This document shows positions 24,701-37,571 of a stretch of 64,000 nucleotides of DNA, piece after piece. Location: NCBI RefSeq assembly GCF_020382885.2, contig NC_058495.1, positions 6,441,627-6,505,626 of the forward strand. Direction: 5' to 3'. A program made the position numbers and the translations under genes. Each line of letters starts with the position of its first letter. The stretch's first letter is position 1. The stretch is from Scatophagus argus. Lineage: Eukaryota; Chordata; Actinopteri; Scatophagidae. The notes beneath the pieces were generated by a model. The model did not search any database and had not been told where the DNA came from. It saw only the letters and a program-made list of their open reading frames with translations.

Positions 24701-26677
24701 TTTGTGTTTCAGACTTCTTTCATCTGGACTCAAAGCTTCAAAATGCACAAGTGGCTGGACTGAAGGAGTAGACTGATAACTGAACTGTAGGAGGCCATTC
24801 AGAGCTTTTAGGCTACTCAAAGAGATAGTCAAACACAACAACAGTCCTTTATATAAATTCTTCTTTGACACAAAGATGAAACCAGTTGGGTCATGCTGCC
24901 ATCCTCAGGTGAAGCTGTGAACTGCAGTCACGGGGCAAAGCAGTACCTCACTGTGATCACATGTTTTGTCTTCTTTATCTATTTAGGCTATAAATTATTG
25001 TATCATGAGCATTACACGACTGGCAGATTGTCCATTGTCCACTCACAATTCAAACTAATCTGTCCACCTTTTCTCTCCTCAGCTGTGTACATCCTTCTTG
25101 GTGCAGGAGGGCTGATGATGATCGTTGGGTTCTTTGGTTGCTTCGGGGCTGTTCGTGAGTCTCAGTGTCTTCTTGCATCGGTGGGTAGAAGTGCTCCAAA
25201 GTGCTACCTCCTGCGGTGTTATTCATGTGCTGTAATGTTGTGTTTTGATGTTCTTTTACTGCTTTTTTAAATACGAACTGGTTCAATTTCACACTTTTCA
25301 ACACTTTATTTTAAAAGGTATGTAATTTCTAAAAGGCATCCTAGTAATTTTCCATGAAGTTTCCTGGAAAGATCAAATGCAATTTGGTACTCAGTACTGG
25401 GGAAATAGAGTTTTACTGGTATGCTTCCAGTTAATTTATTCCACTTAGCTGCGAGGGTATGCAGAGTCTTATAGACAGTGCACAGCAGGCAAAAGCATTG
25501 TGATATTTGTCAGTGGAAAAACATAAATATGAACAAATATGGAGGAAGCTTCAAATAATGGATAAAAATTTATTTTGGTTTAAAATTATTTTTTTTCTTT
25601 CCATCACATTAAAACATTCCCTACTGTATAATTGAATTAGTACCAAATTACATACTTCTTCCCCGGAAATGCCTTAGGAAATTATTAAGAAATGATCTCA
25701 AAGATTGTTTGGTCAGCTGCTGTTTCCAGAGTCAAGAATGAACTTTAATCAATCATAGAATTGGGAAATTAGCGGGAAATGACTGACCCATGAAATGAAA
25801 TGTTGTCCTCTTCATCAATCACTGACGCCAGCTCTTTTTGTGTGAAAGATAGCCCTCAAAAGAAGGGAGTGATAATAAAATGCCTCTTCTCCTCTGCAGT
25901 TCTTTGCTTGCCTTGTGATCATCTTTGGAGCAGAGATTGCCGCTGGTGTGTTTGGATTCATGAACAAAGAGCAGGTACAGCACTTAAGTGATAAGTGAAA
26001 TGATTCAAACAGGTAACAGTAATATCTTCTAATCAATTATTTTTCGTTATCTTTCATCAATAACAGATTGTTGAGGAAGTCCAAAAGTTTTACAGCAGCT
26101 CCATTGCAGACTCATCCAATTCAAATGGCACTGCAATAGCATTGATTTACCACGAAACAGTGAGTAAAGCTTGACTGCTCTTCAGTTACCTCCTTCATAT
26201 TTGTTTTGGTTTGTCATGTCACAGTTTAATACTTTTTCATTTTTTTAATTTACAGCTCAACTGCTGTGGAGGCTCCACATCAGACACGCCTAACGCGCTT
26301 TGTGCAGAGGTTGCAGAAGACACAAAGGTGAGCCCGCATGCATGCTGTTACTCTTTATGTCCACACGGTGGCAGTCTACCAACACGACAACATCTGCAGT
26401 ACCTCTAATTAACAAAATGAATGTTGTATTGATATTTTCAGGATTGTCTCACTGCAATAACGGACTTCTTCAATGAGAAACTTCATATTATTGGATACAT
26501 TGGGATTGGCATCGCAGGAGTAATGGTGAGAAATTACAAAACTTTCAAATAATAACAATGATGATACTGGATTAAATGTTTTAATGTGACCCAAAATGTG
26601 TCTGATTTCAGATCATAGGAATGATCTTCAGTATGGTTCTGTGTTGTGCTATCAGGAACAACAGGGAGGTCATATAG
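18715..26677 (+). CDS. tspan2: tetraspanin-2
   Basis: Four-pass membrane protein of 219 aa (human TSPAN2: 221), a tetraspanin known from oligodendrocytes and platelets. Coding exons: 18715-18783, 21088-21190, 25083-25180, 25900-25974, 26067-26159, 26256-26327, 26442-26525, 26612-26677. All introns are GT-AG and phases close. The start [19 protein letters not shown] matches the family N-terminus. TM2 and its border give [20 protein letters not shown]. The large loop has the CCG motif (NCCGG) plus two further cysteines (ALC, DC), the four-cysteine pattern. One glycosylation sequon, NGT, lies in exon 5. The C-terminus, [19 protein letters not shown], is almost the same as in human. A polyadenylation signal AATAAA lies at 27667. 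The first two introns (about 2.3 and 3.9 kb) are the largest. The next gene is convergent. Confidence 0.96.
23085..23232. repeat. 'acttaagtac' MITE-like fragment in tspan2 intron 2
   Basis: The words agtacttaagtacttttc, gcagaacctttacttaaaat and taaggtctgaatacttcc are the signature of a common fish repeat with near-palindromic ends. Related fragments occur near 28.3, 33.95 and 61.0 kb. It is non-coding. Confidence 0.55.
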
Positions 26678-27666
26678 ATGGTGAGTTGACCACCACCAGC
26701 CAGTCCTCTACACGTTCACTGATCCCTTCATAATCAACTGCATAAGAAGGGAAACATCAAAGTTACTTTCCAATGTCATTTCTCACAGTCCAGAGTGATC
26801 TGGTGGGGAGGTTCACTGAATAGCACTGAGAGAGTCCAACACATCCCAGTTGTCCCAGCTGTCCACTGGCCAAATTCAACACGATAAGCTGGTCATCTTC
26901 ACACCTTCTCCCGAACTCCACCAGCACTGAAAATTTATTTCTCTGTTCTTTCCATAACACATGCTCCGCTTTTGGCACAACTCTGTGACATTCTTTGGTT
27001 TTAAGACCTTTTCATTGCTGCCCCTCCCCCCATAGAGGCGAGAGTGCTCCACTGTAGTTACAACACAGCATATGAAGTTTTCTTTGACACAGGAATGTTG
27101 TGACTGAGGAGTATTGCTGTAAATATGGACATCTATTTTATGTATCTGCTGTTAACATTATTTACCTTGCCCTTTCTAGACATTTTTATGTGATTTATAG
27201 GCCTTATGCCAATCATACAACGTGTGCTTAAATGTTTTGAGGACTAGTCTACCTTTGCAAAGTAAATGTCCATTATGTGCCTATATTTATTCACACAGAC
27301 AAGCCTTCAGCTGCTGTGCTGTTCATTATTCCTTGCAATTCGAAAATGTATATAATGAGTGTGCTTGCTCCCAGACACCACTCTCAAGTATTTCTACTAT
27401 TAAAGCACAATAGAGGAAGTGTAGACAAGATATCAACCCAAAGGGTTAGGAAAGGTCTGATGACAAACTGCCACTCTGAGAAACTCCAAATTCATCTTAA
27501 AGGTCCTGAGTAACACTGCGTCTTAAGCTCTCCTGGAGCGTTTGTGAACTGTAACAGTGAGCTAGGTTTTGCATTTTGAGTGAATTCTTTTGGATGTAAA
27601 TTTTGTTGGTGTGCCAATAAGATGTGAGTTATAGGATAATACCGTTTATGTCATACTGTTAACCAT

Positions 27667-27672
27667 AATAAA
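27667..27672 (+). terminator. tspan2: polyadenylation signal of tspan2
   Basis: AATAAA followed at once by a run of A, 990 bases after the tspan2 stop codon. It is the best placed signal in the 3' region. Cleavage position cannot be read from the sequence. Confidence 0.55.
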
Positions 27673-27689
27673 AAAAAAACTGGGTGCTT

Positions 27690-29610
27690 TTAGTGAAGTG
27701 TTTGGCTGCTTTCTGTTTCAGTGTGTATAAATCACAAGTTTGCCTCTCGTGTGATGTCAGAGGTAAAAGCAGAGCAGTGGTGTCATAGATGCAAATTTTG
27801 TGGGCGCTGGGGTTCCTGAACATGTCAGAGCTCCGTGTAGACTTCCTGACATGAAATGGCAGCCTTTCAGCAGAGCAGCACAATGCTACATCAGAGATAA
27901 GTAAAGTAGCTACATATGACCATACTAAGTCAGGATTCTTGAAACAATATTACACCGGCTTTACAAAATCGTCTCTACTGAACAGCTAGTGTTTTTGCTC
28001 TGACACAGTTAGAAACTCCATCAGCTGAGGAAGGTCACTGGATGTGGTTGGAATCTTTTAAACAAGTGGACCTTCGAAGCTGAAACATTACATTGAGTTC
28101 AGAACTGGTATAAGTGCATTTGTTATACTTCCTTAAGTTTCTTTCCAAATAAAAAACAAAGCTCATGTGACCACCACCACTGATGCCTGAAATGTTTAGT
28201 TACACTGTGATCTAAGATCTGAGACAGGTTTAAGTGTTCTCCAGTTGTGGAAGTATTCAAAAGTATGCATTAACTGAGAATACTTTCAACTGAGTGCAGT
28301 GAGAGCAACAGAAAAAGTTTAATAGCTTGCCTGTATGGTCATTAAAACGGAGTTTGATTTACTGCTACTTCTCTACATTTCAAAAGGAAATACAGTACTT
28401 TTACTCAGCTACATTTATTCAATAACTCTACTGCAATATGCTAATAATTTATGATGTATGTATGTAAATGTTAAGATTACTTTATTGGTGCAGAAGGGGT
28501 AATTCACAAGCCATGATTAAAATTAGCCCCACTTTTAGGAAGTGCAACAGAAGAGTGATGAACACATCAGTAACTATAAAGAACTAATACACACTACTTC
28601 ACAAATCAGAGGGTGTCATATGGTAGTGTGAATGTATTAAATCAATCTATGAACACAGAATGAACATGTTGCAAATTTTAATGTAATTACACATATATGC
28701 ATGTACAAAAAGCCATAAACACAAAATAAGAAACAGTTGTCTTTCACAGGCTCACAATAATGCTTTTTTTGACCAATAGCCTTGTTTTTTCTGAGTGAAA
28801 TGTTAGTTTGCTCTGTTAAGGCATGAAACAAAAATTTGCAGGTATGCATATTTAAATAAACAAACACATATATAATATTATATATATGAAATGTGCATGA
28901 ATGCATCTCAAGTTTTTGCAGATACAATGACTGCAGTTCAGACTATTAAATAACTGGAGGCCTAATATCAAGTATACAACAGGGCACGGTTTAGGATTTG
29001 GCAAGTATATGGTCCCAAGTCAGCAGAAAGATTCATGATCGAATGTTTAAAAAATTAAAGATCCCTTGAAATAAATTGGGGCCCCATGCAACCTTTGTCT
29101 GAAGCCTTTGTTCCAACTTGAAGGCTTTGTAACAAGGGACAGTTGCAGAAAAAGAGAAAAAAAAAAAAAATACCAACAGCATTCAAAGTTGCTGCATTTC
29201 AGAAATTTAACACAAAAACCAACATACAAATACAAATATGAAAGGGGATAGCATGGAAGAAAACACAAAAATAGGACTGTCTCTTTGATGGAGTGAGCTC
29301 CCCCTCCCTCACAGAGGGAAACAGGACTGTCTCAGGGACAAAGAAAAAAATAACACTGCAACTCTGTCCCCGAGTCCAGTAAGGCTAACAGCTTCAAGTG
29401 CAAACGTTGGCTGCAGACTAATGAGTAGGTCACAAAGTGTTCAAGTGCAACACAGCTGTCAGACCATAGAGAAGATGAAATCCTAGGTCTCTATACACCC
29501 TGAAGCCTTTCTGACTCAGTCAAACCAGACTTGTAAACTGATGGTATGTAGCTGCCATTCTTCTGCCACGAGGAAGGTCCTCTGCATAGCCAGTCAGCAA
29601 GCTGATGTGC
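27690..29610. other. convergent intergenic region tspan2 / SLC25A gene
   Basis: Holds the 3' untranslated region of the carrier gene on the minus strand. A fragment of the 'acttaagtac' repeat (about 28240-28450: tgtggaagtattcaaaagta ... gctacttctctacatttc) is present. No further gene seen. Confidence 0.45.
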
Positions 29611-32600
29611 TCATGCCGACAGGAGGGTTAGAGGCGAGTTGTCCAGGATGTATTCACCAATGCCAACAAAGTACATAACCTGAGCAATGCCGAACAGAGG
29701 AGCAATGACCAGGGCTCGACAGCCAGCACCTTTCAGGAAGGCAGAGGGTCCCTCCTTCCTCATTATTTTACTGAGGAGAAACAGAACAATGAGATTATTT
29801 ATACACACAAAAAGGGGGAAGAAATGCAGTTTTGTAACAGTGAATGGCTCAACTGTCTTACCTCACACAATCCAAAACACCATTGTAGGCCTCCTCATTG
29901 GATCCTTTGCTCAGCGACTGCAGCCTAGTTTTCACCACTGGGGAAAAAAAGGGGGGAAAATGTAACATCTCAAAATATTACAATACTGTTACTAATTGAC
30001 AGGGCACATCATGGTTGCCTTGGCAACTAAAACTCACCATCACATGGGTTAACAGCCACAGCAGCAGTAGATCCTGCCGCACAGCCTGAGAGGAAAGCCC
30101 AATAGAAGGGTGATGACTCCTCGGGGCTGGGCTTGCCCAGGCGGTTCAGGTTGGCAAACAACGGGAAGTAGACAATAGAAAAGGGAACATCTCTGAAAGA
30201 AATTTGAAATAAACCGATAAATAAATGTAGATTTAGACTGAAAATCTGATAAAGCAACTGATCTAAAAAGTTAACGTGGTTCCTTTTCAAAGGGAATACG
30301 AGTTTTACCTCATCAGTGTTGCCCCCAGACCTTTGTAGAGCCCCTGGATGCCCTGTGTATGGAGGAGCTCCCTTGCGATCTGAGTGGCAGATACAGCTCG
30401 TGGTGCTGAGATCACTGTGCCAGAGTAAGAGCGGCTGAGCATGGTGTTGGTGGCCACAAGCTTGGTGGGCGACATCATGATTGGTTTTTGATGCTGGGCA
30501 GCTTTGGAGAAAAGACAAAACATATTAAAATGTATAAAGCACTGGGGCTACGAAGCACTGCCTTGAATTAAATGCCCGCACGAATAATATTCAATATCAA
30601 ATGTGTGTTATTCTCACCGAGTCTGCCTGCATCCTGTAGCTGTATCTTGAGCATTTCCATGGGGGTGGTGACAATGACCTGGCACATGCCTGCACCGCAA
30701 CCTGCCAACATCTCTTTGAACACCGTTAGCCCCTTTCTGTTAACAGAGAAAAAATGTTTAGCAACACAACAGAAGGGATGCTGTATTTTTCTGAAGAAGG
30801 CGATTTCATTTAATCGTGCTTACCCATCCCTGGCAAGTTTTTGCCTGAAGAAGTCATTAGCAGCCAGCTTGATTGCCTTCTCAGGGGTGACCAGGGTCAA
30901 ATTTACAGCAGCACCTGAGGAGAAACAAATACACAGTTAGCACTGAAGTCACAAACTTTTCATTTAGCACATGTACAAAAACATTTCCCGCACCTATCAT
31001 TACATTAGACTGTAATAAGTCCAGTGTAAAACATATAAAATAAATGCTCAATTTAAAGTAGCTACAGTCATGATGAACTTAAAAGAAATCACATTAAAAA
31101 CATGAATTTCAGAAGGAAAATGAGAAACAAGCCAAACGCAAGACAATAGAGGAAATGAGGAGGACAATGAACATCCACAGGAAGATGCAAACATCAAGGC
31201 CATGAAGTACAGTGAGACAGTATATGATAACATGGCCCACTTTATGTGGAGCAAACTTTAAGAAAGGAAATTTGTGTCTACTGAAAGGCTCCAAGTGAGT
31301 TAAGTAGGTTAATGACAACAGACAAGAGAGATGATGTTAGTGAAAGGAAAGACCAAATCCTCCACTCCACTGCATACTGCGTGCACAGACTTTGGGAAAA
31401 CTTAAAAATTGTTCTGTGAGACTGCTGAAAGAAACTTCAGTTCATCACAGAGTGATTTTCAAGATCAAACGAAGTCTGCAAGGACACAGCTGACAGTCCA
31501 AAAATGAGGATCTACGACAAGTTGACAGGACAGTGAAGAGACAGCCAAGTAGTTATTTACAAGTAGTCAAATAACAGAACAAATAGATGACACAACAAAA
31601 ACTTATGCCTATAGTTTTAAATAGAGCAATATTGTAAGAACCATTTAATGATTTGCCTCCAGCGTGGCTGCGCCTTATCGGCTAGCCTTCAATATCCGAG
31701 GGGACCCAAGTCTGTAATATGAAAAACACAGATGCAAACAAACAGCATTCCTCACACAAGAAGAGACCCAGACTTAAGGTCTCAATTTTCCTCATATTTA
31801 ACTACGTCCATAAGAATTCACTTTTCCTTCTCTACATTACATCAATACACTGATAATTTCAGTAGGACATGTTTTTTTATTTCCATGAATTCTATTAAAC
31901 CAGACCTGAAAAACCACTTTGCATGAGAAAAGATTTGGCCACCTCCTCTTGATAATTATTCCAATTCATAGCTGTGTTATTGTGTAAATCAAGCAACTCA
32001 TGCACTCAAAACACATTGCATCTAAAACCTCAGCAATATGTACCCAGTTGTAATAAATGTTCAGCCTCACCACAGAAACATTTCACTCTCTCGTACATTT
32101 AATCCTCTCCTATGTCCTAGTCTACTGGCTGTTAATATTCAGATGTGTATAAATCTTACCTCTGTACATTCCAAAGTAACCCTCTGATCGAACTGTCTTG
32201 ATAAGGCAGTCCATCCTAAAAGAAAAAAAACACAAAATCAGAAAGCAAGGAAAATATTATTGTATAAACTATTTAAGATGGTTGACAGAAAAGAAATATT
32301 GAAATATTTTAAGGAATGATTGTTTAAAACAAACAAAAAAAAAATTCAAGGCCCCTTATGTATCACAATGACAGTCAGGGAATGGTGACTGATTTGGGGT
32401 AAATGGAGCAGTACATTTCCCACCCTTACAAGGCATTCATGGGCATTTGGGCCACCTCAGTAGAGAGGAATGAGGACCATGATCGTCCATCAAGTCAGGA
32501 ATGTTCCTAAGTCTACACACCCTGATGCCCTGCATGTGTCATTATGGGATTAGCGAGAATAGTATCGGATTATACGTGGAGGTAGTAGGTAAAATGCCAA

Positions 32601-33500
32601 GAGATTTAGCAAACAGAGTGTGTCATACAACAAAACACGAACTACAAATACTTACATGCTCTTGTAGATCTGCTGACCTTGTCTCTGATTCTGTAACCTG
32701 GTCTTGGCCAAGTCAATGGGGAAGACACAAGTAACCCCAACAATACCAGCAATACCTCCATTAATGAGCTTGGCTGGGAGGCTGTAGGGAAACAACAAAA
32801 ATAAATGCATAGCATCAATAGCTGGGAAATCAATTCAGAATCAGAATCCGAATTCCTTTATTTATCCCAGAGGGGAAATTCATATTCAACTGTAAATTTG
32901 TGAAAACTGAAATGAAAACAGTCCTATAATAAAGTCTGAAGTGAAAATTTATTTCCATTATCTTCTGAATTTTCAAGTATTTTGTTGCTTTTCTGTTTAA
33001 CAGCATTGTGGATTCTTCATGTCTGGATTGTGGCCAGTTGGGCACCTTAGACTATGGGAACATTTTTGATCAAATCACTTAAAGTACTCTATTACATCAT
33101 GTAGCCCAAACTACATCATGTTAAGGTACGAACTTGCGCTGTAAATAAGAACTGCTTTTAATCTTCATTCAAATTACCAGTCATTTTTTCAATTACTCAA
33201 TTTGTGAACAGGACATCTACCAGAATTTCACAGGGTGATGTCATTGAAAGTTCTTGCTGGGTCCAGCCAACAGCCAATAACCCACAGATAAATAGCTTAC
33301 ATGAAAGTGGCAATTGAATTGAATTGAATGAATTGAATTGAAATGAAAAGGCAAAACTACTATGTAATATTGAGCACTTATACTTGAAAACTTATAATAA
33401 AAATAATTAATCAAAGGGTCAAAATGCCTAAATAAGTCAACAGACTAACAACACAAAGAAACAGAATGAATGAAACTTACCTGATCTGATGCTGAGACAT
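29611..33500 (-). CDS. slc25a22: mitochondrial glutamate carrier (SLC25A22 type)
   Basis: Inner-membrane carrier expected to bring glutamate with H+ into mitochondria; 331 aa (human SLC25A22: 323). Coding exons in gene order: 33500-33481, 32781-32656, 32215-32160, 30914-30824, 30736-30618, 30501-30309, 30192-30038, 29937-29862, 29770-29611; phases close. All three carrier signatures are visible: [20 protein letters not shown] and PCDVVKTRLQ. So are the glutamate-carrier stretches [28 protein letters not shown] and [20 protein letters not shown]. The start MSQHQIS has a good context (GCCACCATGT). An untranslated exon ends at 33579, and an earlier one probably lies near 34230. Family membership is secure. 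The exact paralog is less so: SLC25A18, or the fish-retained relative named slc25a55, are alternatives that a tree would decide. Confidence 0.9.
30945..32155. other. largest intron of the carrier gene
   Basis: Intron between the third and fourth coding exons. No repeat family, exon or RNA gene recognised in it. Confidence 0.5.
32829..32885 (-). repeat. LINE 3' tail fragment
   Basis: The words tcagaatcagaatccgaatt, cctttatttatcccagaggg and gaaattc match the reverse complement of the common fish LINE tail '...caataaagtattctgattctga'. Only the tail is present, in an intron of the carrier gene. Confidence 0.55.
33311..33344. repeat. (TTGAA)n microsatellite
   Basis: Imperfect tandem repeats of TTGAA/AATTG in the first coding intron of the carrier gene. 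Confidence 0.8.
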
Positions 33501-33929
33501 GGTGGCTTTGAAATAAATGAAAACAAGTGTAAAACGCAGTGATGAAGTTCCAAGTGTTCCTCAGTCAGACAATGAAGTCCTAGACAGAGCAAACGGAACG
33601 GAAGTTACTTTAAGTACAAGCAGACACAGCTTATCCTACTCATTGCAAAGGCTTTGGCTTATCTACACGCCACACACGGTCACGGGACCATGACGTAGCC
33701 GCTCCTTGTAATACGAGTAGTACAGGTGGGCGTGTTCTAGCTCACATACCGGAACACCATACATGGGCATTACCCCTTTTTCATACATTCTTGATAACGT
33801 TCCTGATCTATCGTGGGGGCTAAATTTCCAAGAATCCAGCAGTTATGTGATCTTTGTAGTAAACTTACTTTTTTGGGACTGTGTCATCACACAGCAATAA
33901 CAAGGTGTTTCCGCTCTTTCTTTAAGTGC

Positions 33930-34010
33930 AAACATGACGGTTTACTGCATTTCAAGTAAAGGTTCTGCATTTATGTATCAAGTATTTTCCACTTCTGACA
34001 AATTTAGCTA
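33930..34010. repeat. 'acttaagtac'-type repeat fragment
   Basis: Contains ttactgcatttcaagtaaag, gttctgcatttatgtatcaa and gtattttccacttctgaca, matching the outer end of the repeat described at 61.0 kb. It lies between the likely first and second untranslated exons of the carrier gene. Confidence 0.4.
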
Positions 34011-34224
34011 CATATTAGATGAGAAATTATAAATAAAAAAGCAAAGCACTTCCTGCACAGCTGTGTCTCAAGGCGGTTGTTTGAGAACAGAAACTCTCAG
34101 TTTCATACATAAGGTTAGCAGGAGGCGCTCATTCAGAACAATACCGTCTGTAAAAAACGTACAGGTTCGCTATCAAAAACAAATTTAGTGACTATTCACT
34201 TCAACATATATTAAAGTTTCTTAC

Positions 34225-34525
34225 TTACCAAAAGATTGTCTCGTAGTTATTCTCACAGAGTTTTTTTCGAATCCTTTCCTGTCGACTTCTTCTCAGCCCG
34301 CCGGTCGAGTCAGCTAATATAGATATGAGTAGACAGACTGGAAATTTCCATTGAGTTTTAAGCAGGGGGGCGGAGTCGCCTAGGCCTCCACTGTCGTTAG
34401 AATTACAACCAATCATCGATTAGCTAGCTTGCATATTCGGAGTTGATTGGCTAAACTGACCAACCCCGTGCTTTACTGGTAGGTAGACTTGTCAATCAAA
34501 GTGTCCCACCAATCATGCTCTTAGG
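34225..34525 (-). promoter_or_regulatory. promoter and first untranslated exon of the SLC25A gene
   Basis: On the minus strand a splice donor (GTAAGTAAG at 34229-34221) follows a likely untranslated exon of about 60 bases. Upstream lie a GC box (GGGGGGCGGAGTC on plus near 34366-34378) and several CCAAT or ATTGG boxes within about 110 bases (near 34408, 34445 and 34508). This arrangement of GC box and several CCAAT boxes without a clear TATA box fits a broadly expressed gene. The first exon is inferred; only the second untranslated exon (33579-33501) has a clear acceptor. Confidence 0.5.
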
Positions 34526-35039
34526 AGGATGGGTAATGGTCAACGTTCAAAGACCCGTTGTTCACATTTTTTTTTTAGCTATTAACGTTTCAAGTTAAAG
34601 AATAGTGATGAATATGCTAAAGGTTAGACATTTTATTGGAGAGATTAGTGCTAGATATGTCAAGAGTTCAGGTCATCGTTTCCCCAAAGCACCGTTTGGT
34701 TAAGATAATCCTGGTCTCATTGTAAATCTGTAGGTTAAGATCATAATGTCATTAAGATCATTCGGGTAACCTTGTTGGGATGACACTCTTATCTAGTCAG
34801 GTGTATATAGGTTGGTTTTAGTGATGTAAAGTGACTAAACTGTAACAAAAATATGCTTTTTAAAGCATTAAAGTAGAATTTTGATGTACTTAAGACTTTA
34901 CACAAGTACTAGCATTATGCTACTTTGTACTGCAATAATGTACTGATATTGTACTGCATGATTATATGCATCGAAATGTAAAAATATAAGATGGAATAAT
35001 GTAAGTAGATGTTTTGGTGTTAGGGAGTTATTTACATTA

Positions 35040-35755
35040 CATGACTGATTTAAGTGTTCATCAGAGTGATGGCCTGCAGGAAGAAGCTGTTCTTATTACG
35101 GCAAACAGTGTTCTCTAGCTCCTACCACAGAGGAGAAGGTGAAACAGGTTGTGTTGGATGGATCTGCAGTGATGTGTTGTGCCCATTTCCTAGCTCTGTA
35201 CATACTCAGCAGAGGAGTAGATTGAACTGATTGAACTTCCTGAGCTAGCACAGGAAGTACATTCTCTGCAGGGCTTTTTTGATGGCAGAGACTAAGTGGG
35301 ATGTCCTGGGAGGTTGCGGATGCCAGAAATCTGAAGATTTCCACAGCATCCACAGTATTGTTGAGTATGGTGATGGGAGTAGAGTTTGGAGGGCTTTTCC
35401 TGACACCCACAGGAGATGGGACTCTGAGGTGCAGTTGTTGGTGCAGAGGGAGAGGAGCAGAGGCGACAGCACACATCCACAGGGGGCCCCAGTATCTACC
35501 GTCAGGGTGCCGGATGTGATTTTCCTCAGCCGCGCTTGGTGCCACCAGCCTGTCAGGAAGTTTGTGATCCACTGTCAGCCACAATTAGCTGGTTCAGTTT
35601 TAACTGGAGGACTTGGCAACCTACAGGGGGTCCAACAGGGAGGCGGAGTGAGTCAACACCAGTCTTTCAAAGGAGTTCATGATCACAGAGATCAGTGCAC
35701 AAGACCTGTAGTTATTTAACCATGTGAGAGAGGGTTTCTTGGGGACTGGAATGCC
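35040..35755 (-). mobile_element. truncated CR1/Rex1-like LINE, reverse transcriptase C-terminal part
   Basis: Read on the minus strand, pieces in different frames give the C-terminal reverse-transcriptase tail of Rex1/CR1-like fish LINEs: LSPLLLSLCTNNCTSE, TPITILNNTVDAVEIFRFLA, KSPAENVLPVLA and RARKWAQHITADPSN. The end corresponds to the usual 'HRNSFFPQA' region (plus-strand ggcctgcaggaagaagctgttc near 35070). Part of the catalytic domain is deleted, since the segment between SESH and VGVRKSPPN is too short. Frames are broken several times, so the copy is inactive. The long open frames on the plus strand here are its antisense shadow. Confidence 0.8.
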
Positions 35756-35759
35756 AACT

Positions 35760-37085
35760 GAATAGCACAGACTTTTCAGACACAAAATTTATAAAATGGC
35801 ACTAAAAATATAACTTTCCACTACAATGTTGTTAATGGAAGTTTTCATGTTTTAAGCAATGGCTGACAGGAGATGTTTAACAGGTACTGTCATATAGGCC
35901 AAAAAGAGACATATGCATAAACATTCATAGATCCACCCAAATTGTTTCTATTATGTTGATAGGTGTCTCAGACAACACTGTGTTGCTGGGAGACTGCACC
36001 AACAGGGGAGGAGAAATAATCTACGAACTTGTTGTAGATGGAGAAAACCTTATTGCTCCCAAGCTGAGATCTGGAAATTGTTCTTAATTTGGGAGAAGAT
36101 GAACCAGATAATGATCAGAGAATCCCAAAGCTGTACAGGGGACAGTCTGAATGTTTGTGCTCCATGTTAGTTATATGGCCTGCCAGATGCTATAATGCCT
36201 CATGAAAGCAAAGTATCTGAAGACTTTATCCACCACTAGTTGATCCTGGTTTCATAATGCATAATCTTTCAACAGGACTAATGCAGGTGGGGGAGCTGAG
36301 TTTCACCCCTCTCTCATCACCAGCTGTCTTCTAACATGCTATGTATGTCCTCCTTGAACTACTGAATCCACTGGTATGATTATGCACTTTGTGTGTAAGA
36401 AGCAAGTTTCATTGGAGAGACACCAGTGAATTCACCTATAACTAATGTTATAAAAGAACTGATGTGGTAAGACAAACACAGTCTCTTATTTAGGTTCAAT
36501 CAGGGACATAAGGTAACCCGCTAAATAACTCAAGGAGATTTTTCCTGGGTTTAGGAAGACCATCTGGTAAATTCTACTGAATAGGTTTCAGTATGGGTAT
36601 TCACAGTGTATAAGCTGCATAATATAGACAATTACAGGCTAAATGCCAAAGAGAAGAAGACCTTTCTAAGGACTCAAACTGGTCCATCTGTGATGTCAGA
36701 GTTTGAGGTTGGTCTTTACATTCCAAGGCAGGGCCTGCCTTACTTGTCATGCATGACTGGACAGTTGTGTAAGAAGAAGTTGTACATATGATCTGCATGT
36801 TACAGCTTTGCACTGGAATTATCTTGTACTTACATAACTACTCCGTTCTGTTTTTTTCAATCCTGTCGATATTTACTGGCGCTATTGTGATTGGTCTCTT
36901 TTGTAGTTCCATGTCTATGTGTTTTCAAACTATATTCTGTTCATTGGGTAAAAAATTACAAAACTGATCATGAAGAACCCTTACAGAACAGGTGTGTATG
37001 CTCTTGGATTATTTAGTCTTTTTTATTATTAAATAATGCAAAAATGCAATTACTGTATGTGTTGCAAAAAACTACACTTCTTCTC
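35760..37085. other. intergenic stretch, nothing recognised
   Basis: I see no conserved exon or named repeat between the LINE fragment and the SINE at 37.1 kb. Confidence 0.4.
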
Positions 37086-37102
37086 TTGTGCATGTTCATC
37101 CA

Positions 37103-37287
37103 TCCAGCCAATTAACCTAATGTGCATGTTTTTGGGATTGTGGGAGGAAGCCGGAGTACCCAGAGAAGACCCATGCAGGCACAGGGAGAACATGCAAACT
37201 CCACATAGAAGGGCCCAGACCGGGATTCAAACCTGGAACCCTCTTGCTGTGAGGCGACAGTGCTAACCACTGCACCACCGTGCCACA
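37103..37287 (-). mobile_element. tRNA-headed SINE with L2-like tail, 5' part
   Basis: Minus-strand copy. The head at the right reads (minus) gtggcacggtggtgcagtgg then ttagcac, with B box GGTTTGAATCCC. The body ends after the 'ttaggttaattgg' block, so the distal tail is missing. It directly borders the segment that is shared with the SLC5A8-type gene. Confidence 0.85.
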
Positions 37288-37571
37288 AGGAACAAGGAAC
37301 ACTTATTTATTTTTACATTAGTCAGAAATGCTCTGAAAGATAAGAAACTACGCTAAGGAAAGAATGAGCTGGGAATGCCTGAATTATATTACCTGAGAAA
37401 AGTTTGTGTCATTGCTCATGACTGAACAAGTTTTATCTACCCTTTTATTTATGATTCATTCACATTCTACCTGAGACCAATCTTACCTCAGATCTCATCT
37501 GCTGTTTCAATGCATCAGCCTTTCTGTTACGTTCAGTGACTAAAAACAAAAAACTGTTACATATTTTACAG

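Noticed and set aside
35096-35719. Open frames of 146 and 162 codons on the two strands
   Set aside because: Both fall inside a truncated Rex1/CR1-like LINE. The minus-strand frame is a piece of a broken reverse transcriptase and the plus-strand one is its shadow.
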